DNA from: Prevotella sp. UBA2756
GTDB taxonomy: Bacteria > Bacteroidota > Bacteroidia > Bacteroidales > Bacteroidaceae
Direction of reading: 5' to 3'
Assembly (NCBI GenBank): GCA_002353205.1
Contig: DEJE01000020.1
Span: 1 to 64,000 of the forward strand
DNA: 64,000 nucleotides
Below are positions 56,544-64,000 of this stretch, one piece after another. Every line of letters begins with the position of its first letter. Within the stretch, counting starts at the first letter, position 1. The position numbers were made by a program, and so were the translations under genes. The notes under the pieces were generated by a model. That model made no database searches. It was not told the DNA's origin and was given only the letters and a program-made list of their open reading frames with translations.

Positions 56544-57569
56544 TCATCGTGTGGTGCCGCGCACGACGAGGCGCGTGCGCACCACCTTCTTGTCCACTTT
56601 CTCCATCGGCGTGATGCCCTCCACGTGGTTGACGAGGATGTCAACGGCCTCTTCGCCCACCATGTGGCCTCGCTGCTCCACGGTGGTGAGCATGGGCTCG
56701 CAGGCGATGGCGCGCTCGCCGTTGGTGAATCCGCAGATGGAGATGTCGCGCGGCACGTGGAATCCCATGCGCTTGGCGGTGTAGAGGATGCCGATGGCGG
56801 TGTCGTCGTTGACGGCGAAGAAGGAGTCGGGGCGGTCGTCGCGGTTGAGGACCTGCGGTGTGAGCTCTTCGGCATCGGCGCGGTTGTCGCAGGTGTACTG
56901 CAGGGTGTCGTCGAAGGTCAGTCCGTGCCTGACGATGGCGTCGTGGTAGCCGTTGAAGCGGTTTTTCGATATCTCCAGCTGCATGGGCGACCCGTAGAAG
57001 GCGATGCGCTTGCATCCGGTCTCGATGAGGTGCGACACGGCGGTGAAGGCGCCCAAGTAGTCGTCGACGACGACGCGGTTGGCGTTGATGCCCGTGCAGA
57101 TGCGGTCGTAGAAGACGAGCGGCAGTCCCGAGTCGATGAGTTTCTGGAAGTGCCCGTACTCGCGCGTGTCCTTGGCTTGCGACACGATGACGCCGCAGAC
57201 ACGGTTCTGCAGGAACGACTCGCAGATGCGCCGCTCGCGCTCGTAGCGCTCTTCGCTCTGGGCCACCATGATGCGGTAGCCGCGTACGGCGGCCTGCTCC
57301 TCGATGCCAGAGAGGATGGTTGAGAAGTAGTAGTGGGCTATCTGCGGTATGATGACACCGATGACCTTCAGCGGTGCCACGCGGCTGTGGCGCAGGCTTT
57401 CGGCCAGCACGTTGGGATAGAAGTTGTGTTCGCGGGCATACTGCTTGATGCGCTCGCGCTGCTCCTCGCTGATGCGGGGGCTGTCTTTGAGCGCCCGGCT
57501 GACGGTTGCCACGCTGACGCCCAGCTCGCGGGCGATATCCTTCATCGTGATGTTCTGCTTCTCGTTCAT
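56544..57569 (-). CDS. LacI-family regulator of the starch locus
   Basis: A 341-residue protein with a LacI helix-turn-helix (ITMKDIARELGVSVATVSRA) and hinge (SLRHSRVAPLKVIGVIIPQI), followed by a periplasmic-binding-type sensor domain (YRIMVAQSEERYERERRICE, VCGVIVSQAKDTREYG, GLPLVFYDRICTGINANRVV, PDSFFAVNDDTAIGILYTA). Maltose or a maltodextrin is the likely effector, by context. The start at 57569 gives the normal LacI N-terminus; the open frame extends much further upstream through the promoter. It leads the lacI-MFS-PAP2 operon. The operator GCAAACGTTTGC sits between it and susC and recurs before malQ, with variants before susA and susB. Confidence 0.93.
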   Translation of the reverse strand: MNEKQNITMKDIARELGVSVATVSRALKDSPRISEEQRERIKQYAREHNFYPNVLAESLRHSRVAPLKVIGVIIPQIAHYYFSTILSGIEEQAAVRGYRIMVAQSEERYERERRICESFLQNRVCGVIVSQAKDTREYGHFQKLIDSGLPLVFYDRICTGINANRVVVDDYLGAFTAVSHLIETGCKRIAFYGSPMQLEISKNRFNGYHDAIVRHGLTFDDTLQYTCDNRADAEELTPQVLNRDDRPDSFFAVNDDTAIGILYTAKRMGFHVPRDISICGFTNGERAIACEPMLTTVEQRGHMVGEEAVDILVNHVEGITPMEKVDKKVVRTRLVVRGTTR

Positions 57570-57612
57570 AGTTTGATACCTTCCGATGCCTAAGGTCTGG
57601 CAATATCCGTTG

Positions 57613-57620
57613 CAAAGATA
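57613..57620 (-). promoter_or_regulatory. -7 box of the lacI operon
   Basis: TATCTTTG on the minus strand. The shared operator core is centred 63.5 nt upstream. Confidence 0.6.
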
Positions 57621-57674
57621 GAAAAAATATGATTTGCGTGTATGCGCGTACATATATATTAATACTATTTTGCG

Positions 57675-57691
57675 GATGCAAACGTTTGCGC
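57675..57691 (+). promoter_or_regulatory. LacI-type operator shared by lacI and susC
   Basis: GATGCAAACGTTTGCGC, with palindromic core GCAAACGTTTGC at 57678-57689. It is nearly equidistant from the two divergent -7 boxes (62.5 nt to susC, 63.5 nt to lacI). Confidence 0.8.
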
Positions 57692-57745
57692 ATTGTAGTT
57701 TGTTGATTTGTTTAAATTTCTGGTACAACCTATTTAATAATAAAC

Positions 57746-57753
57746 TATATTTG
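57746..57753 (+). promoter_or_regulatory. -7 box of susC
   Basis: TATATTTG. GTACAAC (57723-57729) is in the -33 position, matching GCACAAC in the malQ promoter; TTTG is absent. Confidence 0.6.
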
Positions 57754-57841
57754 CACACGAAAACTGAAAGAGTCTGAAAGCAGTGGCAATCAGGCATATC
57801 TACCAGAAGATAACTAATAATAACTAACTTTAAACAATAAA

Positions 57842-60799
57842 ATGATGAAGCAGGTAAAAACCAAAATGCCTCTAAGGATGCTCGCCTTCGTGTGTGGGCT
57901 TATCCTTTCAGCTACGGCCTTTGCACAGCAAATGACTGTGAACGGCCATGTGAAGGATGCTACCGGCGAACCCATTATCGGTGCTACCGTGCGTGTCGTG
58001 GGACAGGCAGCGGGAGCAATTACCGATTTCGACGGTAACTTCGCCATCAAAGCGAACCAAGGTGACAAGATCTCGGTGAGCTACATCGGCTACCAAGAAG
58101 CTGTCGTCGATGCCGCGCCCCGTCTGACGGTGACGCTGCAAGACGATGCCGAGACGCTGAAAGACGTGGTGGTCATCGGTTACGGTACGGTAAGGAAGAG
58201 CGATGCCACGGGTTCGGTGATGTCGGTGGAAGCCGACCAGCTGAACAAAGGTCTGGCAACGTCGCCCGCCGATCTGCTGCAGGGCAAGACGCCGGGTGTG
58301 CAGATCACTACCAACAGCGGTGCGCCGGGTGCCGGTTCCACCATCCGCATTCGTGGCGGCTCGTCGCTGTCGGCCTCTAACGACCCGCTGATCGTCATCG
58401 ACGGTCTGCCCATCAGCGGAACAAGTATCAGCGGCGGTGACGTGCTGAACACCATCAACCCGAACGACATCGAGTCGTTCTCGATCCTGAAGGACGCTTC
58501 GGCCACCGCCATCTACGGTAGCCGCGCCTCCAACGGTGTGATCCTCATCACCACCAAGAAGGGTAAGGCAGGAACGAAGCCTCGCGTGAACATCGACATG
58601 ACCGCTACGGTGAAGACCGTGGCCAAGAAGGTCGACGTGCTCAGCGCCGATGCCTTCAGAGAGTTCTTCGTGGCCAACTATGCCGACAATGCCGACGCTA
58701 TGGCTGCCCTTGGCAATGCCAACACCGACTGGCAGGACGAGATCTACCGCACTGCCTTCAGCGAGGAAATCAACGCCAGCGTGACGGGCGGCTACGTGGC
58801 AAAGAGCAAAGCGCTCAGCATGCCCTACCGCGTCAGCGCAGGATTCCTGAACAATGACGGTACGCTGAAGACCACCAACATGCGTCGCGGAACCTTCGGC
58901 GTGAACCTCACACCGACGCTGCTCAACGACCGCCTGACCATCAACCTCAACGGTAAGGGCGTGTTCACCCACAACTCGTTTGCCGACGAGGGTGCCATCG
59001 GCCAGGCCGTGAAGTACAACCCGCTGAAGCCCGTCTACAACGAGGACGGCAGCTATCACTACTGGATGCTCAGCGGCCTGCCCAACTCGATGTCACTGCT
59101 CAACCCCGTGGCTCAGCTGAATCAGCAGAACAAGGACTCCTACGTGCGCCGCTTCGTGGGCAACGCTCAGTTCGACTACAAGTTCAAGTTCCTCGAAGGC
59201 CTCCGTGCCAACCTGAACCTCGGTCTCGACTATTCCACCACTTCGGGCTGGAACATCACCGAGCAGAACAGTGAGATTTCGTGGCACAACAAGGTGGAGA
59301 ACGGTTGCGGACTCTGGGAGAAATACACCCAGAAGCGCGAGGACAAGACCTTGGAGTTCTATCTCGCCTACGCTCGTGAGCTGAAAGAAATCAACAGCCG
59401 CTTCGACATCCTCGGCGGTTACAGCTGGCAGCACTTCTACAACGAGACAACCAGTTTCAAGAGAGCCAACGACGGCAGCGAGAAAGAGTTCGCTACCACG
59501 CCGCTCTTCAAGACCGAGAGCTACCTCGTGTCGTTCTACGGTCGTCTGAACTACACGTTCATGGACCGCTACCTCCTCACCGCTACGCTCCGTAACGACG
59601 GTACATCGCGTTTCCAGAACAACAAGTGGGGCCTGTTCCCCTCGGTGGCCGTGGCATGGCGCATCAGCGAGGAGCCGTTCCTCCGCAATGCTGACTGGCT
59701 GTCGAACCTGAAACTCCGTCTGGGCTATGGTGTCACGGGTCAGCAGAACATCGGACAGGGCGACTATCCCTCTATTCCTACCTATCACACCAACATGGGA
59801 GGTTCCTACTATTGGTTCGGCAACAACGTCATCGTGCCGATCACTCCGAAGGGCTATGCCGCACAGATCAAGTGGGAGGAGACCACGACCTATAACATCG
59901 GTCTCGACTTCGGCTTCTGGAACAACCGCATCAACGGTAGCGTGGATCTCTACAAACGCAAGACCAACGACCTGCTGAACTATGTTCCCGTGGCTGGCCT
60001 GACCAACCTGACCAACTATCTGCTGCAGAACGTTGGCGACATGGAGAACAAGGGTATTGAGGTGGCCGTGAACTTCGTGCCCATCGAGAAGAAAGATTTC
60101 CGCTGGGAAATCGGCGTGAACGTGGCTTACAACAAGAACGAGATCACTCGTCTGACAGCCAGCGACGATCCCAGCTACCTCGGCGTTGAGACGGGCGGCA
60201 TCTCGGGTGGCGTCGGTAACAACATCCAGATTCAGAAAGTGGGCAACCCGCTCAACTCGTTCTACGTGTTCCAGCAGGTCTACGATGAGGCCGGCAAGCC
60301 CCTGGAAGGCGTCTACGTCGATCGCAACCACGATGGTCAGATCACCGACGACGACCGTTACGTCTACTACAAGCCCGATGCCGACGTGAACATCGGTCTG
60401 AACACCGAGCTGAGCTACAAGAAGTGGACACTCTCGGCATCGCTCCGTTCGAGCCTTGGCAACTATGTCTACAACAACGTGCAGTCGGATGCTGAGATGA
60501 AGGCCGACATGTGGACCAACAACTTCATTGCCAACCGCGTTTCTTCGGCTCCTTACACCAACTTCGCACAGGCTCAGTACAAGAGCGACTACTACGTGCA
60601 GAACGCTTCTTTCCTGAAGCTCGACAGAGTGACGCTGGCCTACAACATCTGCGACTGGGCACGCGTGCACTTCACAGCTCAGAACATCTTCACCATCACC
60701 AACTATGAGGGCGTTGATCCCGAGGTGGCCGGTGGCATCGACAACAACATGTATCCGCGTTCGCGCAACTTCCTTGTAGGTGCAAGCTTTAACTTTTAA
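57842..60799 (+). CDS. susC: SusC-family TonB-dependent transporter of the starch locus
   Basis: A 985-residue protein: signal peptide (ending ILSATAFAQ), a carboxypeptidase-regulatory-like domain (about 31-100; MTVNGHVKDATGEPIIGATV), the SusC motif DVVVIGYGTVR (about 108-118), the plug (LLQGKTPGVQITTNSGAPGA, FSILKDASATAIYGSRASNG) and a barrel ending SRNFLVGASFNF. It imports maltooligosaccharides together with SusD. The start could also be the second ATG (57845). Upstream lie the LacI-type operator and a -7 box; the leader is about 80 nt. susD follows after 19 nt. Homology to the starch-type SusC is inferred from the neighbours. Confidence 0.95.
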   Translation: MMKQVKTKMPLRMLAFVCGLILSATAFAQQMTVNGHVKDATGEPIIGATVRVVGQAAGAITDFDGNFAIKANQGDKISVSYIGYQEAVVDAAPRLTVTLQDDAETLKDVVVIGYGTVRKSDATGSVMSVEADQLNKGLATSPADLLQGKTPGVQITTNSGAPGAGSTIRIRGGSSLSASNDPLIVIDGLPISGTSISGGDVLNTINPNDIESFSILKDASATAIYGSRASNGVILITTKKGKAGTKPRVNIDMTATVKTVAKKVDVLSADAFREFFVANYADNADAMAALGNANTDWQDEIYRTAFSEEINASVTGGYVAKSKALSMPYRVSAGFLNNDGTLKTTNMRRGTFGVNLTPTLLNDRLTINLNGKGVFTHNSFADEGAIGQAVKYNPLKPVYNEDGSYHYWMLSGLPNSMSLLNPVAQLNQQNKDSYVRRFVGNAQFDYKFKFLEGLRANLNLGLDYSTTSGWNITEQNSEISWHNKVENGCGLWEKYTQKREDKTLEFYLAYARELKEINSRFDILGGYSWQHFYNETTSFKRANDGSEKEFATTPLFKTESYLVSFYGRLNYTFMDRYLLTATLRNDGTSRFQNNKWGLFPSVAVAWRISEEPFLRNADWLSNLKLRLGYGVTGQQNIGQGDYPSIPTYHTNMGGSYYWFGNNVIVPITPKGYAAQIKWEETTTYNIGLDFGFWNNRINGSVDLYKRKTNDLLNYVPVAGLTNLTNYLLQNVGDMENKGIEVAVNFVPIEKKDFRWEIGVNVAYNKNEITRLTASDDPSYLGVETGGISGGVGNNIQIQKVGNPLNSFYVFQQVYDEAGKPLEGVYVDRNHDGQITDDDRYVYYKPDADVNIGLNTELSYKKWTLSASLRSSLGNYVYNNVQSDAEMKADMWTNNFIANRVSSAPYTNFAQAQYKSDYYVQNASFLKLDRVTLAYNICDWARVHFTAQNIFTITNYEGVDPEVAGGIDNNMYPRSRNFLVGASFNF

Positions 60800-60818
60800 T
60801 GAATAGGAGAATCAGAAT

Positions 60819-62387
60819 ATGAAATTCAATATAAAGAAAACCGCTATATTTAGCTTTGCCTTTGCATCGGCCGTGTCATTCACTTCTTGTGTTGGCGACC
60901 TGGACGTGACGCCTATCGACCCCAACCTCGACACGCCGGAGAATGTGCTCACTGGCACAGAGGCATACAACCAGCTCCTCGCCAAGTGCTATTCCGCACT
61001 GGCTGTGAGCTCGCCCGACGGCGATAGTGGCAGCCCTGATATCTCGGGTATCGACGGTGGCTTCGGCCAGTACCTGCGTGCTCTGTACAACCTGCAGGAG
61101 CTTCCCACCGACGAGGCCGTGATTGGCTGGAACGACCAGACCATCAAGGACCTGCACGGACTGCAGTGGACATCGAGCGACGTCTTCGTGTCGGCCTGCT
61201 ACAGCCGCGTGTTCTATCAGATTTCCATCTGCAACGAGGTGATTCGCCAGATCGACGCTGCCGGCTCCAGCGATGCCCTGATGCAGCAGTATCGTGCTGA
61301 GGCTCGCGCCCTGCGCGGACTGAGCTATCTGCATGCCATCGACCTTTTCGGAAACGTGCCCTTCGCCGACGAGAAATCGGAAGTGGGTGGTGCCAACCCG
61401 CAGCAAATCAGCCGTGCCGACCTCTTCAACTGGTTGGTGAAGGACATGGAGGAGTGTGCTGAGCAGCTGCCTGCCAATCCTGAGAAGTATCGCGCCGGCA
61501 AGGGTATGGCCTATATGATTCTGGCCAAGCTCTACCTGAATGCCAAGGTTTATACCGGAACGGCCAACTATGCCAAGTGTGCCGAGTATTGCCAGAAGAT
61601 CATCGACCTTGGTTACAAGCTGGAGTCTTCGTCAGATTACCACAAGATGTTCTGCGCCGACAACGACCAGATGCTCGGTGTTGGTCACGAGATTATCTTC
61701 AGCGTCTATCAAGACCACATCAATACGCAGGCCTATGGTGGCACGACCTATATCGTCTGTGGTGGAATTGGTGGCAACATGGATCCTTCGGCCTACGGTC
61801 TCGGCGGAACGGGTTGGGGTGGCCTGCGCGTGACACCGCAGTTCGTCGATAAGTTCGAGATCACCGACCAGCGCGGACAGTTCTTCACCGACGGTCAGAC
61901 AAAGACCATTCAGGACCTGAGTAACTTCCAGAGCGGCTATGCCTTCACGAAATTCACCAACCTGAAGGCCGACGGCACGAAGATGGCCGACGCCAACTCG
62001 TTTGTCGACACCGACTTCCCCGTGTTCCGTCTGGCAGATGTCTACCTGATGATGGCTGAATGCCAAGTGGTAGGTGGCGTAGGCAGCGTCGACGGCATTG
62101 CCAAGTTCAATGAGATCCGCAACCGTGCTGGCGTGGCAAGCATTGCCAACCCCACGGCGCAAGACATCATCGACGAGCGTGCCCGCGAACTGGCATGGGA
62201 GTGCCATCGCCGCAGCGACCTCGTTCGCTTCGGCTTGCTCACCAGCTCCGACTATCTCTGGTCGCACAAGGGTATGAACGGCAACGTCGGTACTCCTCAT
62301 GGCGTTGACAGCAAGTACAACCTCTTCCCGTTGGCTTCGAGCGATTTGATATCGAATCCGAACCTGAAGCAGAATGCTGGCTATTAA
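60819..62387 (+). CDS. susD: SusD-family starch-binding surface lipoprotein
   Basis: A 522-residue lipoprotein, with the lipobox in ASAVSFTSCVGDLDVTPID. SusD features: DLDVTPIDPNLDTPENVL, TPR-type helices (EARALRGLSYLHAIDLFGNV), GKGMAYMILAKLYLNAKVYT, and the C-terminal ARELAWECHRRSDLVRFG. Bacteroides SusD is of similar length (551). It lies at the surface on top of SusC and binds starch helices through aromatic residues. It is co-transcribed with susC and the downstream SusE-like gene. Confidence 0.95.
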   Translation: MKFNIKKTAIFSFAFASAVSFTSCVGDLDVTPIDPNLDTPENVLTGTEAYNQLLAKCYSALAVSSPDGDSGSPDISGIDGGFGQYLRALYNLQELPTDEAVIGWNDQTIKDLHGLQWTSSDVFVSACYSRVFYQISICNEVIRQIDAAGSSDALMQQYRAEARALRGLSYLHAIDLFGNVPFADEKSEVGGANPQQISRADLFNWLVKDMEECAEQLPANPEKYRAGKGMAYMILAKLYLNAKVYTGTANYAKCAEYCQKIIDLGYKLESSSDYHKMFCADNDQMLGVGHEIIFSVYQDHINTQAYGGTTYIVCGGIGGNMDPSAYGLGGTGWGGLRVTPQFVDKFEITDQRGQFFTDGQTKTIQDLSNFQSGYAFTKFTNLKADGTKMADANSFVDTDFPVFRLADVYLMMAECQVVGGVGSVDGIAKFNEIRNRAGVASIANPTAQDIIDERARELAWECHRRSDLVRFGLLTSSDYLWSHKGMNGNVGTPHGVDSKYNLFPLASSDLISNPNLKQNAGY

Positions 62388-62423
62388 TTCATTTGCGAAA
62401 ACGTATATAAATAAAGTAAAGAT

Positions 62424-63329
62424 ATGAAAGCAAAATATTTTAAGTCTGGTTTGCTGTTTGCGGCCTTCGCCATGCTGTTCGCAGCCTGTGATTCCGACCG
62501 CGACGACAATCCTGTGCTCGGTCCGAACCATACGGCTTCAGAGTTTGTCCTGAATGAATCTCCTCTTTCCGAGCAATACATCCAATTATCAGCCGACAAC
62601 ACCGTGAAGCTCACGTGGTCGCAGCCTAATTACGGCGTGAACACGCCCGTGAACTACAAAGTTCAAGTCGGTCTGGTCGAAAACGGCAATGTGAAATGGA
62701 ACGACAATTATCTGGAGACCGGTTTCACCACCTGCTCTGCCAATATCAGCGGTGAGGAAATCGCCAAGGCTATCTGCCAGATTGACGGCTTCGCTACCGA
62801 AGACGACTATGTTGACATGGGCTTCCGTGAGATTGCCATGCGCCTCTGTGCTAACATTCAGACCACCAGTCAGCAGGAAGTGGCAGGCTCTTCTATCGTA
62901 TCCAACCATGTCACCTTCAAGCACATGGCAGCCTACTGCATGATTCCAACCAAGGGCACAATGTGGGTGATCGGTTCTTGCTGCGGCTGGCCAGAACCTT
63001 CGCAAGGCAACAAGCAGACCCTCGTCGACGGTGGCTGGTTCATCGAAGAAACAGAGATAGGCAGCAATGTGTTCAAGGGCATCGTTGAAATGCCTGAGGG
63101 CGATCTTACTTTCCGCTTCTATGCCAAGCTGACAGGCTGGGACGGCGGCGACTCTTATGGATTCAAGGTTGAAGACGAGGCTACCGAGATTACGCTGACC
63201 AACGGTGCATACTCAGGAAAGGGTATGACCGGTAAGGGCTCCTGGTTCATTGCCGGATTCCCTGGTGGCAAGATGGAACTCACAGTCGACAGAAACAATA
63301 ACAATGTCAACTTCCGACTCCTCAATTAA
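62424..63329 (+). CDS. SusE/SusF-type starch-binding surface lipoprotein
   Basis: A 301-residue lipoprotein; lipobox AMLFAAC followed by the acidic run DSDRDD, which fits the surface-export signal of Bacteroidota lipoproteins. It has a SusE-like N-terminal domain (QYIQLSADNTVKLTWSQPNY) and one C-terminal SusE/SusF-type starch-binding domain (GTMWVIGSCCGWPEPSQGN, LTFRFYAKLTGWDGGDSYGF). It is shorter than Bacteroides SusE (387) and appears to carry fewer binding domains. It follows susD by 36 nt. It would help hold starch at the surface. Confidence 0.88.
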   Translation: MKAKYFKSGLLFAAFAMLFAACDSDRDDNPVLGPNHTASEFVLNESPLSEQYIQLSADNTVKLTWSQPNYGVNTPVNYKVQVGLVENGNVKWNDNYLETGFTTCSANISGEEIAKAICQIDGFATEDDYVDMGFREIAMRLCANIQTTSQQEVAGSSIVSNHVTFKHMAAYCMIPTKGTMWVIGSCCGWPEPSQGNKQTLVDGGWFIEETEIGSNVFKGIVEMPEGDLTFRFYAKLTGWDGGDSYGFKVEDEATEITLTNGAYSGKGMTGKGSWFIAGFPGGKMELTVDRNNNNVNFRLLN

Positions 63330-63362
63330 TTCATCCGCAACAGAAATGATCATATAATCAAA

Positions 63363-64000
63363 TGAATAAGAAGATGAAAAAACTTAGTTTATATATGATG
63401 GCTCTGCTGAGCATGGCGCTGGTATCGTGCAATCAGGACTTCCTGACGGAGTTCGTGCCCCAGACCACTGTCCCCGAGAGCCAGCTTAAGATGAGCGATG
63501 TCAGCGTCAGCAGTTCGATCTCCGCGATTAACATTGCCGATTTCATCAACGCTGAGACGGGTGAGGAGACTGCAATCCCCATCGGCACGGCTAAGGTAGC
63601 CGAAGGTGCTATGCCTGCCAATACGATTCTGATGGCTCAAGTTGAGTTTGCTAATAATCCCGAATTCGACAACAAGTTTGTCATCGATGCCAACAGCCTC
63701 GATGGAACCGACGTCATTTCGATTTCACCCTCGGATCTGCAAGATGCTTATTTCAACTACATCACTCGCAATCCTGCTTCGATTACTGCTTATGTTCGTT
63801 CCGTCATTTATACCGTTACCGATGGAACCTCTGTTGCCATCGTTGGTAAGCCCGGTGAGAACTATTTCGCAGAGCGCACCATTCAGTTCACTCCGCTGAA
63901 CAAGGTACAGATTTCGCCCGCATACTATGTCATCGGTGCTGCCGGTGGCTGGAGTGTCGACGGAGCACGTGCGCAGAAGTTCAATCACAGCGATGCTGAT
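63363..64000 (+). CDS. SusF/DUF5115-type lipoprotein, truncated by the window end
   Basis: An open frame of 212 codons reaching the window edge without a stop. The start at 63363 (or 63375) gives a lipoprotein signal peptide with lipobox ALVSC. The following part is rich in Ser, Asp and Ile (SDVSVSSSISAINIADFI, DDVISI-like), and near the edge YYVIGAAGGWSVDGARAQKF begins what looks like a SusF-type starch-binding domain. It continues the susC-D-E-like operon. A surface amylase (SusG-like) would be expected further on, outside the window. Confidence 0.8.

Noticed and set aside
59093..60670. Minus-strand open frame of 525 codons opposite susC
   Set aside because: Antisense shadow of the barrel-coding part of susC.

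Overview
The window is chromosomal DNA of a Bacteroidota member, most likely Prevotella or a close relative (Prevotellaceae). The grounds are SusC/SusD outer-membrane pairs, a BspA-type leucine-rich-repeat protein, a DUF3836 protein, a SUF operon in the order B-C-D-S, and many promoters of the Bacteroidota type (-7 box TAnnTTTG with an upstream TTTG or TTG about 19-21 nt away). I see no rRNA, tRNA, CRISPR array, phage gene or transposase gene.

Layout. 1-4 kb: a small PepSY-like protein and a BspA-like surface protein (1367-3559) flanked by two oppositely oriented clusters of REP-like mini-hairpins. 4-9.1 kb: sufB, sufC, sufD and sufS (Fe-S cluster assembly). 9.1-15 kb: housekeeping and envelope genes (enolase, an RluA-type pseudouridine synthase with a long N-terminal extension, a Gly/Asn-rich secreted protein, a beta-barrel protein). 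15.2-18.6 kb: a Dna2-like nuclease-helicase. 18.8-28.8 kb: a small polysaccharide-utilisation-type locus, in which a leftward operon (GH43-like propeller protein, an unrecognised 693-residue secreted protein, an esterase/HAD-like fusion) diverges from a rightward susC-susD pair. 29-38 kb: a nine-gene leftward block containing an ABC-2-type exporter (ATPase and two paralogous membrane proteins), a YtrA-like GntR regulator, and a MacAB-TolC-type tripartite system. 38.3-64 kb: a starch/maltodextrin locus with susA (GH13), a PCMD protein, pulA, susB (GH97), malQ, an MFS sugar transporter, a LacI-family regulator, susC, susD, a susE-like gene and the start of a susF-like gene. An ATPase gene and an AsmA-like gene sit inside this locus.

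How the genes work together. In the starch locus, SusC/D/E/F-type proteins would capture and import oligosaccharides, the periplasmic enzymes SusA, PulA and SusB would debranch and hydrolyse them, the MFS protein would bring maltose or short maltodextrins across the inner membrane, and MalQ would process them in the cytoplasm. The most striking regulatory result is a LacI-type palindrome (GCAAACGTTTGC or a variant) centred 62.5 nt upstream of the -7 box of susA, susB-pulA, malQ and susC, and 63.5 nt upstream of the lacI-MFS-PAP2 promoter. Constant spacing upstream of the core promoter suggests that the LacI-family protein activates this regulon.

The second striking result is a set of intergenic tandem arrays with an exact 22-bp period. 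Four share one unit (three of them with shared flanks), one neighbouring array has a different unit, and one has a different unit but the same CAAAA-N7-TTTTG core layout. Many other spacers carry 7-, 8- or 9-bp tandem repeats, a 46-bp duplication, or a 65-bp repeat that includes a start codon. Coding sequence looks intact; the plasticity is in the spacers.
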